A stretch of DNA of 64,000 nt from Silurus meridionalis (Eukaryota > Chordata > Actinopteri > Siluriformes > Siluridae): contig NC_060886.1 of the NCBI RefSeq assembly GCF_014805685.1, forward strand, positions 12,296,608 through 12,360,607, given 5' to 3'. Each line of letters starts with the position of its first letter. Position 1 is the first letter of the stretch. The notes beneath the pieces are model-generated. The model was not told the origin of the DNA. It made no database searches and worked only from the letters and a program-made list of their open reading frames with translations. Made by a program: the position numbers and the translations under genes. This document shows, piece after piece, positions 12,601 through 26,100 of the stretch.

Positions 12601-15600
12601 TTATTACAAATCATAATGGACAGACACACAAAGTGAATGTAATTCATTACTGTTCTTGAGTAGCTTTTTCCCCGTATCTGTACTTTATTGAATTATTTCC
12701 ATTTGTGGAGCCTTTTCTTTAACTTCACTACATTTCAAAGTCAAATATCCTACTTTTTACTCAACTACATTTTGCCAAATCAGTCGTTTCTTTTTATTTA
12801 TGAGTGGATAAAAATGTTACTGGTCAAGCACGCAGCAAGCCACCAATCAGGGTAAAGCGCACACTCTGTTTTGAACTTGTTTGGACAAATTTGCGTACTT
12901 TTTGTAAGTAGTTGAAAAGAAGGTCTGTGCTCATGATAATTCTAAACAAAATGAATCAGTGTTTCACTAATTAATATCATTCTATTAATCGATTGTTGTG
13001 CTAAAAGGTTGATTAAGCAAAGAGTCTTGCAACAAAAATTATAATAGGAACATTATAGCCATAATAATTCATAGTACTTTGGATACATAAGTATATTTAA
13101 AGGCAAATACTTTTGTACTTTTACTCAAGTAAAAGTGTAAAGGGAGCACTTTTTACTGGATTAAAGTTTTACCTAGTGTACCACTACTTCAACTGAACTA
13201 CATGGCTTGCTTACTTTGTCCACCACTGATTACAAATTATATTATAATGAATAATTTGTAAAACCTTCCCAGTACCTTTCTCTCTCCATTTGGCGAAGCT
13301 GATCATTTTTAATAGCTTCAATCAGTAAGCTTGCATGGGGGTCATCCTAACAACAAATGGAATCACACTGTTCAATTTAATCAGGAAAAAAATTACTGGC
13401 CACGAATGACGCTTGTGCTAATTAAAATGCGTTGCAAGATAGGCTCCATGTTCCTTTTAAACTCACATTTGAAAGAATGTACTTGTCTTCCTCATCAATG
13501 CCCAAGGGCACACAGATTAGCTTTTGGAATGATTTTTTCATCATTTTACGGTCTCCAATGGCATAATAGCATAGAATTAAGTTAAACCCTGTCTTTATGT
13601 TGGGACTTTCACTCATAATGTGCTCAAAGGAGGTTATGGCATCCGAGTACTGGCCCATGCGTATGAATGCGACACCAACGTTCTGCATGATCTTGATCCT
13701 ATTGGAAGCAGCAACAAACAGACATCAAACAGATGTCACACTACATTTGAAAAAAGTACCATATTAACTTACATGATATTGCATGCATATTGACTGATCT
13801 TTTGTGAAACTTGCCTCATTTCTGTGTGCACATTAGAGATTTGGTCCAAAGCCATACGATAAAATTTTATTGCCATGGGGTAGTTCTTCTGTTTAAAGTA
13901 AATATTAGCCATGTTCACTTTCAGTCGTCCTATACAGGAAAAAGAACAAATATTCTGTAGTATTTTTTCTGATTTCCACTTTGAAAATTCTCATTACATA
14001 GCAATAAGTATTTAGAATTATTGTTCTTATAAACTATTAACTATGACAAATTAATGCCATCATTATCTGTAAGCAACAACATTACTGACACTACAATCGC
14101 AGCAGTGCACTTTATTTCTTAGCGATTGCTCACTTTAGCAATTTCACGCTCTGTATTGTTAAATGAGTAGTTACATGTCAAAACACTAGTCATAACATCA
14201 CCTGCATTGTTAAACATCTTGTTCTTCACAATGACCTGGTATGTGTTCAGGGCTTCTGTGTTCATATCATTGTTAGCATACTGGTTTGCCAAATTAAACA
14301 GTGCCTGAACAGCAGAGGAACAAAAAAAAACCAAACTTTAATTATATTCATTTCAACATAACTGAGTAATGGCTTTGATTAATACAAATGTATTTACTGA
14401 GTAAGTTAAGTCCAGATTTATATGCTCTGCAGTGCCAGTTTGCTCTCTTTGTCTCAGCAACACTCTTTCTTTTCTACCAGCTTCTTTGGCCTTTTCTAGA
14501 GCCTGCACAAAAGACATAAAGAGAAATAGACAGATCATCAAAGAGTTCATATCACAAAAGTTAACACATTGTCATAGTATTTTAAAAGTCTAGTCCATGC
14601 ACTTTTTAGATTTGCACATCTCACTCAGCTTAATTAAGCTAGCATTTTCTTACCAGCTGTAGATCACCATTTGCGTGGGCCATACAGCTCTCCTCAATCA
14701 AGTCATTCACCTTCTTTTCCAATATCTTAATCTTCTCCTCTGGCCTTGATTGTACATGGAAATGTTTTAGAAGCTTGTCAGTCTTTGGGTTACATAAATA
14801 TAATATAAACTGCATATGAAATGCTAATATCTCACGAATCGGGCAAGATAAAAAACAAAACAGGAAACACACGTGTCTTCATTTTTTGCTTCTAATGGAG
14901 GAGCTGGCCCTCTTGATTGTCCAAGTGGATCAAATGTGGATCCTGAAAACCAGAAACACTTGTATTCTACAACAGAACCAAGTAAATGTATAGAATGTCT
15001 GATAGATAGACAAAACTAAATATTACATTAGTTTAAGAAGTAAAATGTGGCATTTGCACAATTACCTCTAGTCAAAGAGGATGAGTATCCTGCTGCTCGC
15101 ACTGCAGTCATGGGACGTGCAGCCCCATCCTTGTAAAAAAAATAAAGAGACTATCAGTAAATGTATGCCCTTCTACTTGTGCAAAAGTATTTTATGACAT
15201 GAAATAACTTTAGTGCGATGTGCTCACCTGCACTGCCCCAGTCATAGGCCTTCCTGTTGAAGAACCCATACTTGTCCGTAGCTAATAAAACAACAAATGA
15301 AGACCATAACAAAACAGCTCATATATATACACTGCTCTGTAGTGCAGCAGCATCTTTAAAAACTATTTTTATTGACGGAGAAATAAGTAAACAAAATATT
15401 TGACTAAAATGTTTCTAAGATGTCAAATAGTCAATATTAATTTCTTGTTTATATAACTGTTGTATTAAAGCTATTTTACACTTGCAATCAGACTGTTGCA
15501 CTGAATATCGGAATAACCTACGGCCTCATGCATATGGGCAAACCACAGCCATGCCAATATTCAGTACAGCACTCTTGCTTATACAATATTCCCTAATTCC

Positions 15601-16293
15601 ACGATTCATTTGTTAAATAGATTTTAAATGCATTTTTTCCTGACACGTAAGCAATTCTAATCATTTTCTTATCTTTTGAAGTCTTGTTCTGACTGCATTT
15701 CCTTTTTTTAAAAACATATATTGTTTCTTGCAAAAGGTGACAGTGCCTATTGCCTAACATCTTTTACTGTTTATAATGAATCTGTTTATATAGGTTTTTA
15801 TTGTGTTACTTACACCAAAAGACATTTCTATCGGTCTTCCTCCAACAGCAGTGCCAGGAAATTTTGCAGTCATCTAAGAAAAAATATTGTAATAAATTAT
15901 TTATGTATAAATATCGATATATTGTATAGATAGTATATAGATTTAGCTTTGTATCTCACATTATCTTTAATTGCAAATCGTTACTGTTGGATGCATCATT
16001 GAAATGTTTTAATATCTGTAACTGTAGTATTTAAGTGGTTGATGAACACAGTGAATCTTACAGGTGGTCTTCTGCCATGACTCGTCCTCACAGCTTGCTG
16101 AAAGCCAACATCATTGTCCAAATCCTGTAGACGATAGATAAAAAAAACCAATATAGTAAGTATTTATGTTATGATCTCTGCAGACAGGGATATGAAATGC
16201 TGCACATACCTCTGGGTCGAATGTGGGATTATAGTCATTGTAACCTGAATACAGATCATCTTCATCCTCGGTCACAAGGTGAACATTCTCCAT
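3312..16293 (-). CDS. ift88: Intraflagellar transport protein 88 (TPR protein, IFT-B)
   Basis: Core IFT-B subunit needed to build cilia; TPR scaffold carrying cargo along the axoneme. 25 coding exons sum to 823 codons plus stop (human 824): 16293-16210, 16124-16062, 15873-15814, 15281-15228, 15129-15066, 14942-14873, 14744-14654, 14502-14398, 14304-14202, 13929-13815, 13698-13467, 13346-13276, 12416-12330, 12138-12039, 11557-11471, 10700-10514, 10288-10180, 10016-9866, 9768-9653, 7504-7452, 7355-7290, 7204-7098, 6697-6637, 4868-4755, 3433-3312. Start [21 protein letters not shown] landmarks [48 protein letters not shown]; acidic end [16 protein letters not shown] at 16293 is preceded by an acceptor at 16308. 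Three introns have unusual ends (see findings). It is head-to-head with cryl1. Confidence 0.97.
3824..4553 (+). mobile_element. Decayed Tc1-like element in ift88 intron 24
   Basis: The left end reads ACTGAACACTTTATTAGGAA and the right end TGTTCCTAATAAATTACTCA, an inverted pair typical of a widespread fish Tc1-like family. Inside, broken transposase remnants keep the family's order (AACTCAGATAACCACTCTGT, CCAAAACTGGACAATTAAAG, AAGGAATGTTTCCAACATCT). Many stops and deletions; no intact ORF. Confidence 0.75.
4869..6636. other. ift88 intron 23, AT-rich
   Basis: Intron with a 20-bp T tract (5230-5250) and no ORF. It holds one short segment flanked by good splice signals (6054-6071), described separately as a possible microexon. 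Nothing else recognised. Confidence 0.55.
6054..6071 (-). other. ift88: Candidate 18-nt in-frame microexon of ift88
   Basis: On the minus strand, ATTTGGATATCAATCCAG is preceded by CATCAG and followed by GTGAGC, a strong donor. Both bordering exons are in phase 1, and this 18-nt segment keeps the frame, inserting six residues (DLDINP) before DSGQSS in the low-complexity C-terminal region. Not present in the human sequence I recall. It may be chance. Confidence 0.3.
8646..8723. repeat. GGAT tetranucleotide microsatellite
   Basis: Tandem GGAT/ATGG units with a few interruptions, inside ift88 intron 19. Confidence 0.9.
8979..9627. repeat. (TA)n tract split by a Tc1-like insertion
   Basis: Pure TA repeats at 8979-9048 and 9564-9627 flank the element at 9051-9563. 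They were probably one array before insertion. Confidence 0.85.
9051..9563 (+). mobile_element. Tc1-like element, deleted, with long terminal inverted repeats
   Basis: The left arm begins CAGTACAGACCAAAAGTTTG and the right arm is its near-perfect inverse ending CAAACTTTTGGTCTGTACTG, about 75 bp each. The interior keeps the transposase C-terminal segment on the plus strand ([14 protein letters not shown] near 9170-9211, then [20 protein letters not shown]), with frameshifts and without the N-terminal DNA-binding part. It lies in ift88 intron 19. Confidence 0.88.
10701..11470. other. ift88 intron 15, no feature
   Basis: AT-rich intron between coding exons 15 and 16. I see no gene, repeat array or recognisable element. 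Confidence 0.5.
12611..13228. mobile_element. hAT-like non-autonomous element in ift88 intron 12
   Basis: Flanked by a perfect 8-bp direct repeat ATTACAAA (12603-12610 and 13229-13236), the target-duplication length of hAT transposons. The right end reads CTTTGTCCACCACTG, a terminus common in fish hAT MITEs; the left end (TCATAATGGACAG...) is decayed. Subterminal ACTCAAGTAAAAGT-type sequence on the right also fits. No coding capacity. Confidence 0.75.
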
Positions 16294-16761
16294 CACAGTT
16301 TTTTTTTCTACAAGAAAAGATAATCAATTAATCTGAAGACAGGCAAGAAACAGAGACAGAGTCAATGTGTGGTAGCTGTTTAATAAAAACCAAATTCATC
16401 AGCACTTAGTACACAGTCAAGATAAGGCACCAAAAAGAGTATTATCAACAATATATACGCATATCTACAATTGTGTCTCAACAAACAGTAAAATATCGCT
16501 GAAAGTAACTTTTTTAAAGGTTTTGACGATTTAGAGTCAGATTTGACAGCGAAAACACACAAGTTATCTATAGTCATTGTATATAGAGACTCCTGTATAA
16601 TCATAATAGTTAGCTACATTAGCTTAGCGAAATTGCTAGGCTAAGTTTGATAGCGGATAGCATACTAGATAGACGCTGACACTAAACAAGCATGGTCTAT
16701 CATCATCTATCATCAGCTAAAAGAGACTTAAAAGAGAATATATAGTGTTAATGTGTTTTAC
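16294..16761 (-). other. ift88: ift88 5' intron plus short 5' UTR
   Basis: Minus-strand sequence reads CAG|GTAAAAC at 16762/16761 and TTGTAG|AAAAAAA at 16308/16307. A non-coding first exon therefore splices to the coding exon 14 nt upstream of the ATG. No gene in the intron. Confidence 0.6.
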
Positions 16762-17188
16762 CTGCAATTTTGGTTAACAGTGCGGCTTATTAGCTTACGA
16801 TGCCCAAAGCATGCTAGCTAACATGGGAACGCGGAGTGTCGTTGCTAGGATACGGCGTTCGTGCGTGCGCGTGCGCGTGAGTACGCGCTCTAGCGACGCG
16901 TTTATCTTCAGTATTTCACTCTCATCGTTAGTGACTTCTGTGGAAACAGCAGCAGCAAAAACAATAACAACAACAACAAAACTCACTACCAAAAATATAT
17001 ATATATAAATAATAATTAAAGACGTTCAGGGTATTTTAAACTAATTTGCCACATGTAGGCTTCCGTAGACGCCTGGAAGTACCGCCTTTGACCACATGAT
17101 TCACGAGACTGTGTTGGAGTTTTGCTTTGGGGTGAAGTGCAGCTGAATTTACAGTGTGTTTAGCGGTGTTTGTAAAAGCGTTAACACA
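16762..17188. promoter_or_regulatory. Shared head-to-head promoter region of ift88 and cryl1
   Basis: Holds the non-coding first exon of ift88 (ending 16762 on the minus strand) and the 5' UTR of cryl1. A CpG-rich patch (16828-16905) includes GTTGCTAGGATAC (16841-16853). This resembles the RFX X-box of ciliary genes (GTTGCYAGGCAAC-like) with two mismatches. Start sites are inferred, not seen. Confidence 0.55.
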
Positions 17189-20100
17189 ATGTCTTCATCT
17201 AAAGGGAACATTATTACAGTGGTAGGAAGGTGAGGAATCTAATAGCATTTTAAATCTAACAATATCGAGTAATAGTAACAGTGCAATCTGTCGAGTTGCA
17301 GTTGCCCCATTTGTGTTTTTTCCCCCTTGACCTTTGATATGGATGAATATTTTGCAATTGGACTGATAACCAAATAAGTGTGTGTTATGTGCATGTTCCT
17401 AATAGTATCGTGTGGTCATGATGGAATAATATATTGCACTTCTTGCATCCACTGCTAGACTACTATACATTATACATAAATACCTGTTGAGGTTTTTGGC
17501 AGACTTGGTTTTCACTTGGAAAAAATAGCCTGGAGCAATTATTTAAGCTTATAAGATCATTAAATTCTATTTGTATATAAATAGATAATGAATATATCTT
17601 TTAAATGAATAAATCATTAAGAGGATGAAACCCTGAGTGGAACCACACTCAAAAGAGCCCATCTTTATCTGGGTGATACTGAATGTCCAATCATTATAGT
17701 TTTATCATTGTTATTATTGTCTAGGCTAAGATTCGATAGTGAACCTGACCCTAAACAAACACAGTCTATCATTAGGATCATCCTCTATTTACTAATTGAC
17801 ACAAAAACTGTTCATGGCAACTGTAGTCCTAAGGCTTGTGCAAGTAACACCACTCATTACCCATGGATCTTACAGCTAATGTAATATTATTTGAAATAAC
17901 ACAAGGCTTGATGGTTTTCTGTTTCAGTGGGCTGATTGGCCGCTCCTGGGCCATGGTGTTTTTAAGCGGAGGCTACCGGGTTAAAATCTATGACAATCAG
18001 CCAGGACAAGCGTCAGGGGCCATTGCAGAAATCAGGTCTGTGACAAACTGGTAGAAATCAGTAGCCAAAGCTGTACGTGAATTAATTATCTTTTGAAGTG
18101 GCAGCACATAAATCATTTTCAGGATACACTGGCTTTGATATTTAAAAAAAAAACAAAATAATGTCTTGCGAAATTGGTTTGAAGTCTCAATCCTAGCCTG
18201 TCAATTAATGTTTGATACAATGATCAGAAAGATTAATCAATTAAATGAAAGATACTATTAAATGACATACAGTGTGTTAAAGTGTTGAGCCACCAGAAGC
18301 TATCAGTACAGCTGCAATGTGTCATAGCAAAGAGTCTACACGACTCTGGAACTCAAATAGATTCATAAACACTAATTCTTTACACAATATTCTCCTAATT
18401 GGTGTTGTGATGGTCTTTGTGGAGAGCACTATGAAATACATCACCCCCATATAGCTGTTTAGATGGGTTTGAGAACTGGTATCCGTGAAGGCCATAACAC
18501 ATTATGTTTATCACAATAAAGTGAAGTGAAATAAATTGAGCCCCTGTCCCCTATAAAATTACCCTGTGGGCAGAATGAACACAAAAAAACCTTGTCTTTG
18601 TATTTGTGCAGGAAGCAAGTGGAAGAGCTTCAGGAAGCTCACATGCTTAGGGGAAAGCTCAGTGCTACAGAGCAGTTGAATCTACTGAGCAGTCATGATG
18701 ACCTATCCCAGGCACTAGAGGGAGCATTTTTTGTTCAGGTACACTATTTATTTAAACCACAAATCCGTCAAGTATTCTCTTTTTATGCAAGTTATTCTGG
18801 TGTGCCAATCCTGGTCAGGGAACAACTGAAAAAATTATGGATAGCAGGAGATTTAAAATGTATAAACCTCTAACTTGTAGTCAATCACCACTTTTGTTAC
18901 ACGTTAATATTTGAAACTTACTTTATTGTGAGTACTATGACTATAATACGGTGGCCGAGAAGTGCAAAACACATTAACAAATCAGAAAACACTAACAAAT
19001 CTGAAAACAGAAACAAATTAGACAAACCGGAAAAGGTAGGTATATTTTGTGAATCAAACAGTTACCGATCATTGGACAAGAGACCTGTCATTCAAGATAT
19101 ACAGGAAGTACAGCAGTCTTTTTTTAATTTATTAAAATTTAAAATTATTAAAATTATTTTTTTATTAAGCAATTAGCCAAAAAACAATAACAAATCCAAA
19201 AGGAAATTAATAAATCCAAAAACAAAATAACAAATCCGAAAACACAATTCAGACAAACCGGAAAAGGTAGGTATAGTTTGTGAATGGGACAGTCACCGTT
19301 CATTGGACAAGAGACCTGTCATTCAAGATATACAGGAAGTACAAGTCTTTTTAAAAAAAAAATTTATTAAGCAATCAGCCATATACAAACAACGTGGCAA
19401 TAACAAATACAATTTACATTACAATAGACAGAACAGGTGCATGAAAATACAAATATATAAACATATATTTAGGGGAAAGAGGGGAAAAAATAGATAAATA
19501 AATAACATTTATGATAATAAAATTTAATAAAAAAAGGATAAAAATAAACAGGGCTATGGTTTATTCTGTAAATCATATTTTTCTATAAAGGACAAAAGTT
19601 TAATTGCATTTTTCTTTTTAATCACTTTAAGGGCTTTGGTGAAAGAAATAAACTCATTATAAAATGCAAACAACTTTGCATTTTAGATTTGTGATATAAA
19701 ATGTTCCCATCAGAAGTATATTATTAACAAGAAAGTCGTCTTTGTTATTGTTTATTACAAGTCCAAAGATAATGTAATTCACAGTGAAATGTCTTCGATG
19801 GGAAACCTTTGGGTAAAGCAAGTTATGGATATCAGACCATAAAGTGTCTGAAGTAACAATCTGCAGCAGGAGAGAGTTGGAACGTATGTGTAAATGTGTA
19901 CAAACTAATCTTTATGTCATGATATACTGCAGCATCTCCAACATCACTGCATATGAATGTCCTTCCTCAAAGTAGCTTTGAATTAATTCCAGTTTCTCCT
20001 TGCTTGCTTATGTTTACTTCTGTATTTTCTTATATTTAAAGGTGCACTAATCGAAATAAAAAATAGTTGAAAGTAAACGAAGAACTTTACCCATGTATAA

Positions 20101-23100
20101 GAAACAAAGTTACAAGATTTCATACTTCCTGTATATTTTGAATGACAGGTGTCTCGTCCAATGATCGGTAAGTGTTCCATTCACAAACTATACCTACCTT
20201 TTCCGGGTTTGTCTAAATTGTTTGTGTTTTTGGATTTGTTATTTTGTTCTCAGATTTGTTATTTTGTTTTTGCATTTGTTATTTTTGTTTTTGCATTTCT
20301 TAGTGTTTTCGAATTTGTTTATTTGTTTTCTGATTTGTTAACGTGTTTTGCACTTCTCGGCAACTGTCTGAATAAATAGCTTTAACTGAGTGCTTTAATC
20401 GTGGACACAAGTACTGACAAAGCGAAAATAGTAGTGATGTACAAAGTGGTGTATGCTGCTGTAAGAGATGGCTGATAGAATAGGTATGAATCAGTGACTT
20501 CTTGTTTTCCCTGGCTAGTACCAACGCAGAGAGATGTGCAAGGTTACATGACTAAGCTTTCCATATATCTGTGGGAGCTTTTCATTCTTAATCATGTTTG
20601 TGTGGTTGTGAATGAGTATCAAAATAAGTTCAAGTTCTAACAGGAAATGAAACTTTAAACGATGGTTTAAAATGTTATGTCAGACTTATATCCAATCTCT
20701 GTTTTTGTGTGGTTTGATAATTAACATATTAACCACACAGGGAAGAGTTTAGGTTTTTTAACCTTTACACTTATGACAGTTCAAGGAATGTGATTAGAAC
20801 GAGAAAATTATTTTGGCAGCTAAATCTTATCAGCATGTATGGTTTTAGTATAAAATCAGAACAAAAAAAATATTGTTGTAAAATTTGTAATATTATGAAA
20901 TTACATTTATTGGCTAAAAACACTGATGTTTTTGTCACACGCTATTCCTTCTAGTTATGCTTTTTTTAAATATGTGAAATGTTTTTCCGTAATCTGTGTA
21001 TGGTTGCTTATTAGGAGTGTGTTTTTGAGGACCTACAAGCCAAGCAGACTGTTTTCCAGGCCGTGGAAAATCACGTGTGTGAGGACACTATTCTGAGCAG
21101 CTCCACCTCGTGTCTGATGCCCAGCGACGTCTTCTCTCTAGTCCAGAACCCAAAACGCTGTATTATATCCCACCCGGTCAGTGAAGTTTGCACTGTAACA
21201 CAGTTATTTGTACAGGAGTCCTCAGAGGAATGTATGATAGCGGCTAGGATTTGTCACTTTACAGCTCCAATGTCTGGGTTTTAATCCCAAGCTAGAATTA
21301 CTGCTCTTGCTGAATTTTGATTGTTCTCCTTGTGTCAGTAAAAGTTTTCTGAAGGTGGTTTTTCTACCACTTTCCAAAAACATGCCAGAAAGTTCATTGG
21401 TTATGATAAATTTATCCTAGGTGTAAAGGAGTGTGCACATGCATAATGTTTGTGTGACTGCTGTTGCATCCAGAGTATATTTCCATCTTGTACAGAGTTC
21501 AGGGCTACTAAAGTGTCTGTGTACCAAAATGTGAATGGTTTACAGTTACATGTTTACTGGGTCATTGTTTAATGCAGAGCATTAAATATTATCATTCCCA
21601 ACACCAAACACAACAATGTCTCAAATGCATTTTCCCTGAGGCAAGGTTTGTGTTTCTATGATTAGTGTGCATTTTTCAACTGACAGGTGAACCCACCCTA
21701 CTATGTTCGTCTGGTGGAGCTGGTTCCTCACCCTGAGACCCTTCCTACGGCTATGGACGTGGCATTCGACTTGATGACTGAGGTGGGGCAGGCACCTGTA
21801 CGCCTCAGGAAGGAGATTGATGGCTTTGCACTAAATCGAGTACAGTATGCCATTATAGCGGAATGCTGGAGACTGGTTAAAGTAAGTATAATTAGAAGTG
21901 GTCTGAGCATTACATCAGACAGATATTTTGCAGTGTCTGTATCTTTCAGTCTATCATGTTCATTTACCAGCGTATCATTTTAATTTTAAGCACCACCTTT
22001 ACCCTTGCGCATTCATGCAAATATGCAAAGAGCCAAAACTCTTGAGGGTAGTTTTGCATGAGATTCTCAGGGGTTTAGCAGATTCTTAAATATTTGAGAC
22101 AACCATGTCACCTCCTAAATCACAAAAATGAGAACCATAAATGAAGCTTGTAACTGCATAATTTTATGCATTGCACTGCTGTTCTATGATTGATTGATGT
22201 TGGTTCTAGTGTGTATATGGATATACACATTAATGATGTAATGAATTCCTGATTATACAGAGTTAAAATGTAATACGTTTGGATTTATATCTATTTATGT
22301 GCTCTTCAAAGGATGAGCAAAAGAAATAGTAGTGAAGGGACCTCACAGACCCTACTCAATTTGTTACAAAGGACACAAGAGTATCATGTAACATTAGAGA
22401 TTAAAGATACCAATCTTTTAACTATCTTTTACTTGAAGTAAAATTTGCCAAGCACTTGACTTTTCTTTGCTCCCACTGGGGCTTTTTGTCTCAGGCTAAC
22501 ATGTATTAGAAGCACCCTAAGAGATGTGAAGAAAATACAAAGAACTACATCATATATCCTACATGCCTCTGTAAACACATTTGTGTTAAATACAGCACAA
22601 TCAGAAAGAAACTGCTTCCTGAAAAAGCAGCAAAGTAAAATCCCCTTCTCTTCAAAAAGAATTCGGAGGCATCACTTGGGTTTGGGTCATCATGCACCGC
22701 ACCTAAAAACAATGCACTGCATATTACCACAATAAACTCACGAATGTCAAGCATGGTGGGTGAAGGAATGATGTTTTGCAGCCACAAGACCTGAAAAACT
22801 TGAGACAATAATACACTTCACTTTCTACTAGAATATTCTTGAGATAAATATGAGGCCTTCTGTCCAGCAGCTGAAGGTAGGCAGAAATTTAATCATAAAT
22901 CAAGACGATGATCCCGAACACACCGGCAAATCAAAATCAGAATGGTTGGTTTATTTGTGTTTTACTTACGCTGTTCAAGAAGCAGGGCTTTAACTTGTGA
23001 TCTTTTGTCATCAGGGCGTGGAATACGAGCTTGTGTTTGCTTGCCAGTAGTTCCATTTAGATGTTCACATTTGGACTGTGCAAAGTTTACTGTTAAATGG

Positions 23101-26100
23101 ACACAGCCTTCTCTGGTTATAGATCAGATAAAGTGTGATCTTGGCTTATTTGTGAGCATGCATGCATGCTAATTCTCTCAGGTTCTTTTATTATGTCGTG
23201 TCATCCTAATATACATTTGTATAGCTAATAAATTGGGTTATTTTGTTAAAGAATACTTTAGAAAGCATTTCTTTCTCTTAGCTCAAGAGTTTCAAAAGAA
23301 TCCTTAACCAAAAACCATTTCTGTACCTCAGATTTGCATCCAACTTTTACAGTAAACAGGTGTCAAGATGTGCTGCATGAGATAACCTATCCAGTGTGCA
23401 AAACCGATATCAAAGAAGCCCTTGAGCTTAACTCCAGTCATGCTAATGAACCTGAGTGTAAAGCTGAGTGACCAGCTTGGAAAGACTATCAGCTGTTTAT
23501 TTATAATAGCAGTAATTCCACTCACAGTAAAAACTAATAACTTCAACAAATCATGTCTGTTAGATTATGTCATTAGACAAACCAGTGACAGATTTTGTTC
23601 CCCTTCAGTGAATATAAATGGTTTACACACTCATGTTAATATTTATTGGGGTTCGTGCAAAACTGAAACCAAGATCAATTATTTCACCTTTTTTTTCAAC
23701 AACCTGTAATGTGAAATAGCAACCTAGAAAAATAGAATTGTTTAGATAAAAATAATATAAAATGACAATAACCTGCTTGTCGGCATACTGCTAAACTAAT
23801 AGCTCTTTATCGCATCTTTCTCTTGCAATAGAGCACTCAGTATTTGTGGCAAGAATCTATCAATAGAGAACTTATTGATTTGGCACATTCCACAGTTATT
23901 CAAGTAATTACCCAGCTTTTCTTTTTGTTTTGTGCTGTGGGTCATTTTCCCACTGGAAAGTGAACATTTTCTTTATCTTTAGCCGTACATCAAACGTTCG
24001 ACTAGAGATAATGCATTTAGCCAAGTTTGGATGGTTTTTGTTAGTTTTTTAAGAAAAAGGACCCCCCACTGGCCACCCTTCTCCATGGCCCAGTCATACA
24101 AGAAATATGAGTGATCAAAATTGACACATTTTTTCAACAGTTATTAAAGTCATTCCTGATTATGAACTGTACAGGGTTTTAGGGTACAGTACATCAGATT
24201 TTTGAAATTTCTTTCGTGCCCCTGTCCTGATTTTTACATATCAAAAATGACATCCTATACTTCGTCTGTAAGTTGCTAATTTTAATTTTAATGTTGAATT
24301 TGGGGTTACTCAGAATTGGTTCAGTGATTGTAGTTGTATGAATTGAATGTAATTTGTTAATATGTTCATTTTAAGCATAATCACATTCCCCCATTATAAA
24401 GGGGTATTCGCACTTTTGCAGACAGGTTATTGTATTTTTCCTTTTTTTTATTTTTTTTTTATTTGTATTTTTTTGGCAACACATTACAGCTGGAAAAAGA
24501 TCAGTTGGACATTTATTTATTTTAATTTTTTTACATCACCAAACAGGGGCATGCTGATTTTATTTTTTTTTATTAACTGTATAGGCATGGCATGGCATGG
24601 CACGGCACAGCAACACAATCCCATGCCCGATAATATTCTTAGCAAGGCTCTTAATATTAGACACTGAACTGATTACATGGTATAATCTTACACATAGCAT
24701 TGTGCATTAGCAAAAGAAAGGGATTGCATCAAGGTGTGGAATGTTGTGATGTCATTACTTTTTGTTTATTGTCCTGCTTGTTTGCCTGAAGCATTATCAG
24801 ACTTGGTGCATTGACTTGTGCAATGGGAGCATGAGCAATCTGGTTTAGCCTGACGGTTTGCAAAAGAAAGCTTAGTGTTTCTTTTGAAGTTATTACAAAT
24901 TCACTGAAGAGCGCTGTCTGAAAAAAGGTAGTCTTTCTAATGAAAATGTGATGTCTGTGTTTAGCACACAGTTTATAGGCAGGAAAATGTTACTGTAACC
25001 CTTTGAAAAACATTCTAACAATGCATTGTGTAAACTCTTTTTTTAATGCTGTATTTCTTTGACATTATATTTTCTGTCTGTTAAGGTTAGAATTGATATG
25101 TGTGCGTTTATACAGTGAAGTGAAAAAGTGCCCCCTTCCTGAGTTTTTATTTTTTTGCATGTTTGTCACACTTTAATGTTTGATATCACACTAATTTAAA
25201 TAATAGTAAAAGATAACACACGTGAACACAACGTGCGTTTTCTAAATAAAGTTTTTTTTTTTATGAGGGAAAACAAAATCCAAAACTACATGGCCCTGTG
25301 TGAAAAAGTGTTTGCCCCCTGTCAAAACTGTGGTTTATCACGCCTGAGTTTTATTATCCTCTAGCCACACCCACGCCTCATTAATGCCACACCTGTTCAC
25401 AATCAAGAAGTCTCTTAATAGGACCTGCCTGACAAAGTGAAGTAGACCAAAAAAAAATCCTCACATCATGCCGAGATCCAAAGAAATTCAGAAACAAATG
25501 AGGAAAAAAGTAATTGAGATCTATCAGTTTGGAGAAGGTTATAAAGCCATTTCTAAAGCTTGGGGACTCCAGCAAACCACAGCGAGAGCCATTATTCACA
25601 AATGGCAAAAACATGGAACAGTGGAGAACCTTCCCATTTGGCTGACCAAATTTACCCCAAGAGCACAGCGACGACTCATCCAAGAGGTCAGAAAGACCCC
25701 ACAACAACATCCAAAGAAATGCAGGCCTCACGTGCCTCAGTTAAGGTCAGTGTTCATGACTCCACCATAAGAAAGAGACTGGGCAAAAATGGTCTGCATT
25801 AGGGATGCACCGAATATTCGGCCACCGAAAATTTTCGGCCGTAAATGGCCCAAAAGTGCATTTTCGGTTTTCGGCCGAAAGACGTTGATCACCGAAAAAA
25901 CACGGCCGAAACAGTTTGTTGTAGTAAACAGAAACCGCGGCCCTGCACGTGCCTGTCTAAAACATGTCTGCAGTGTGAACGTGTTTCAGTATCTCTGAGA
26001 AAGACCCACGGACAGCGATTTGCAAAACATGTAATGCCGAAATTTCGTCTGCAAAAACTTTCTCCACGTCGGGTTTAATTTGAAATCCAAACATCCGATC

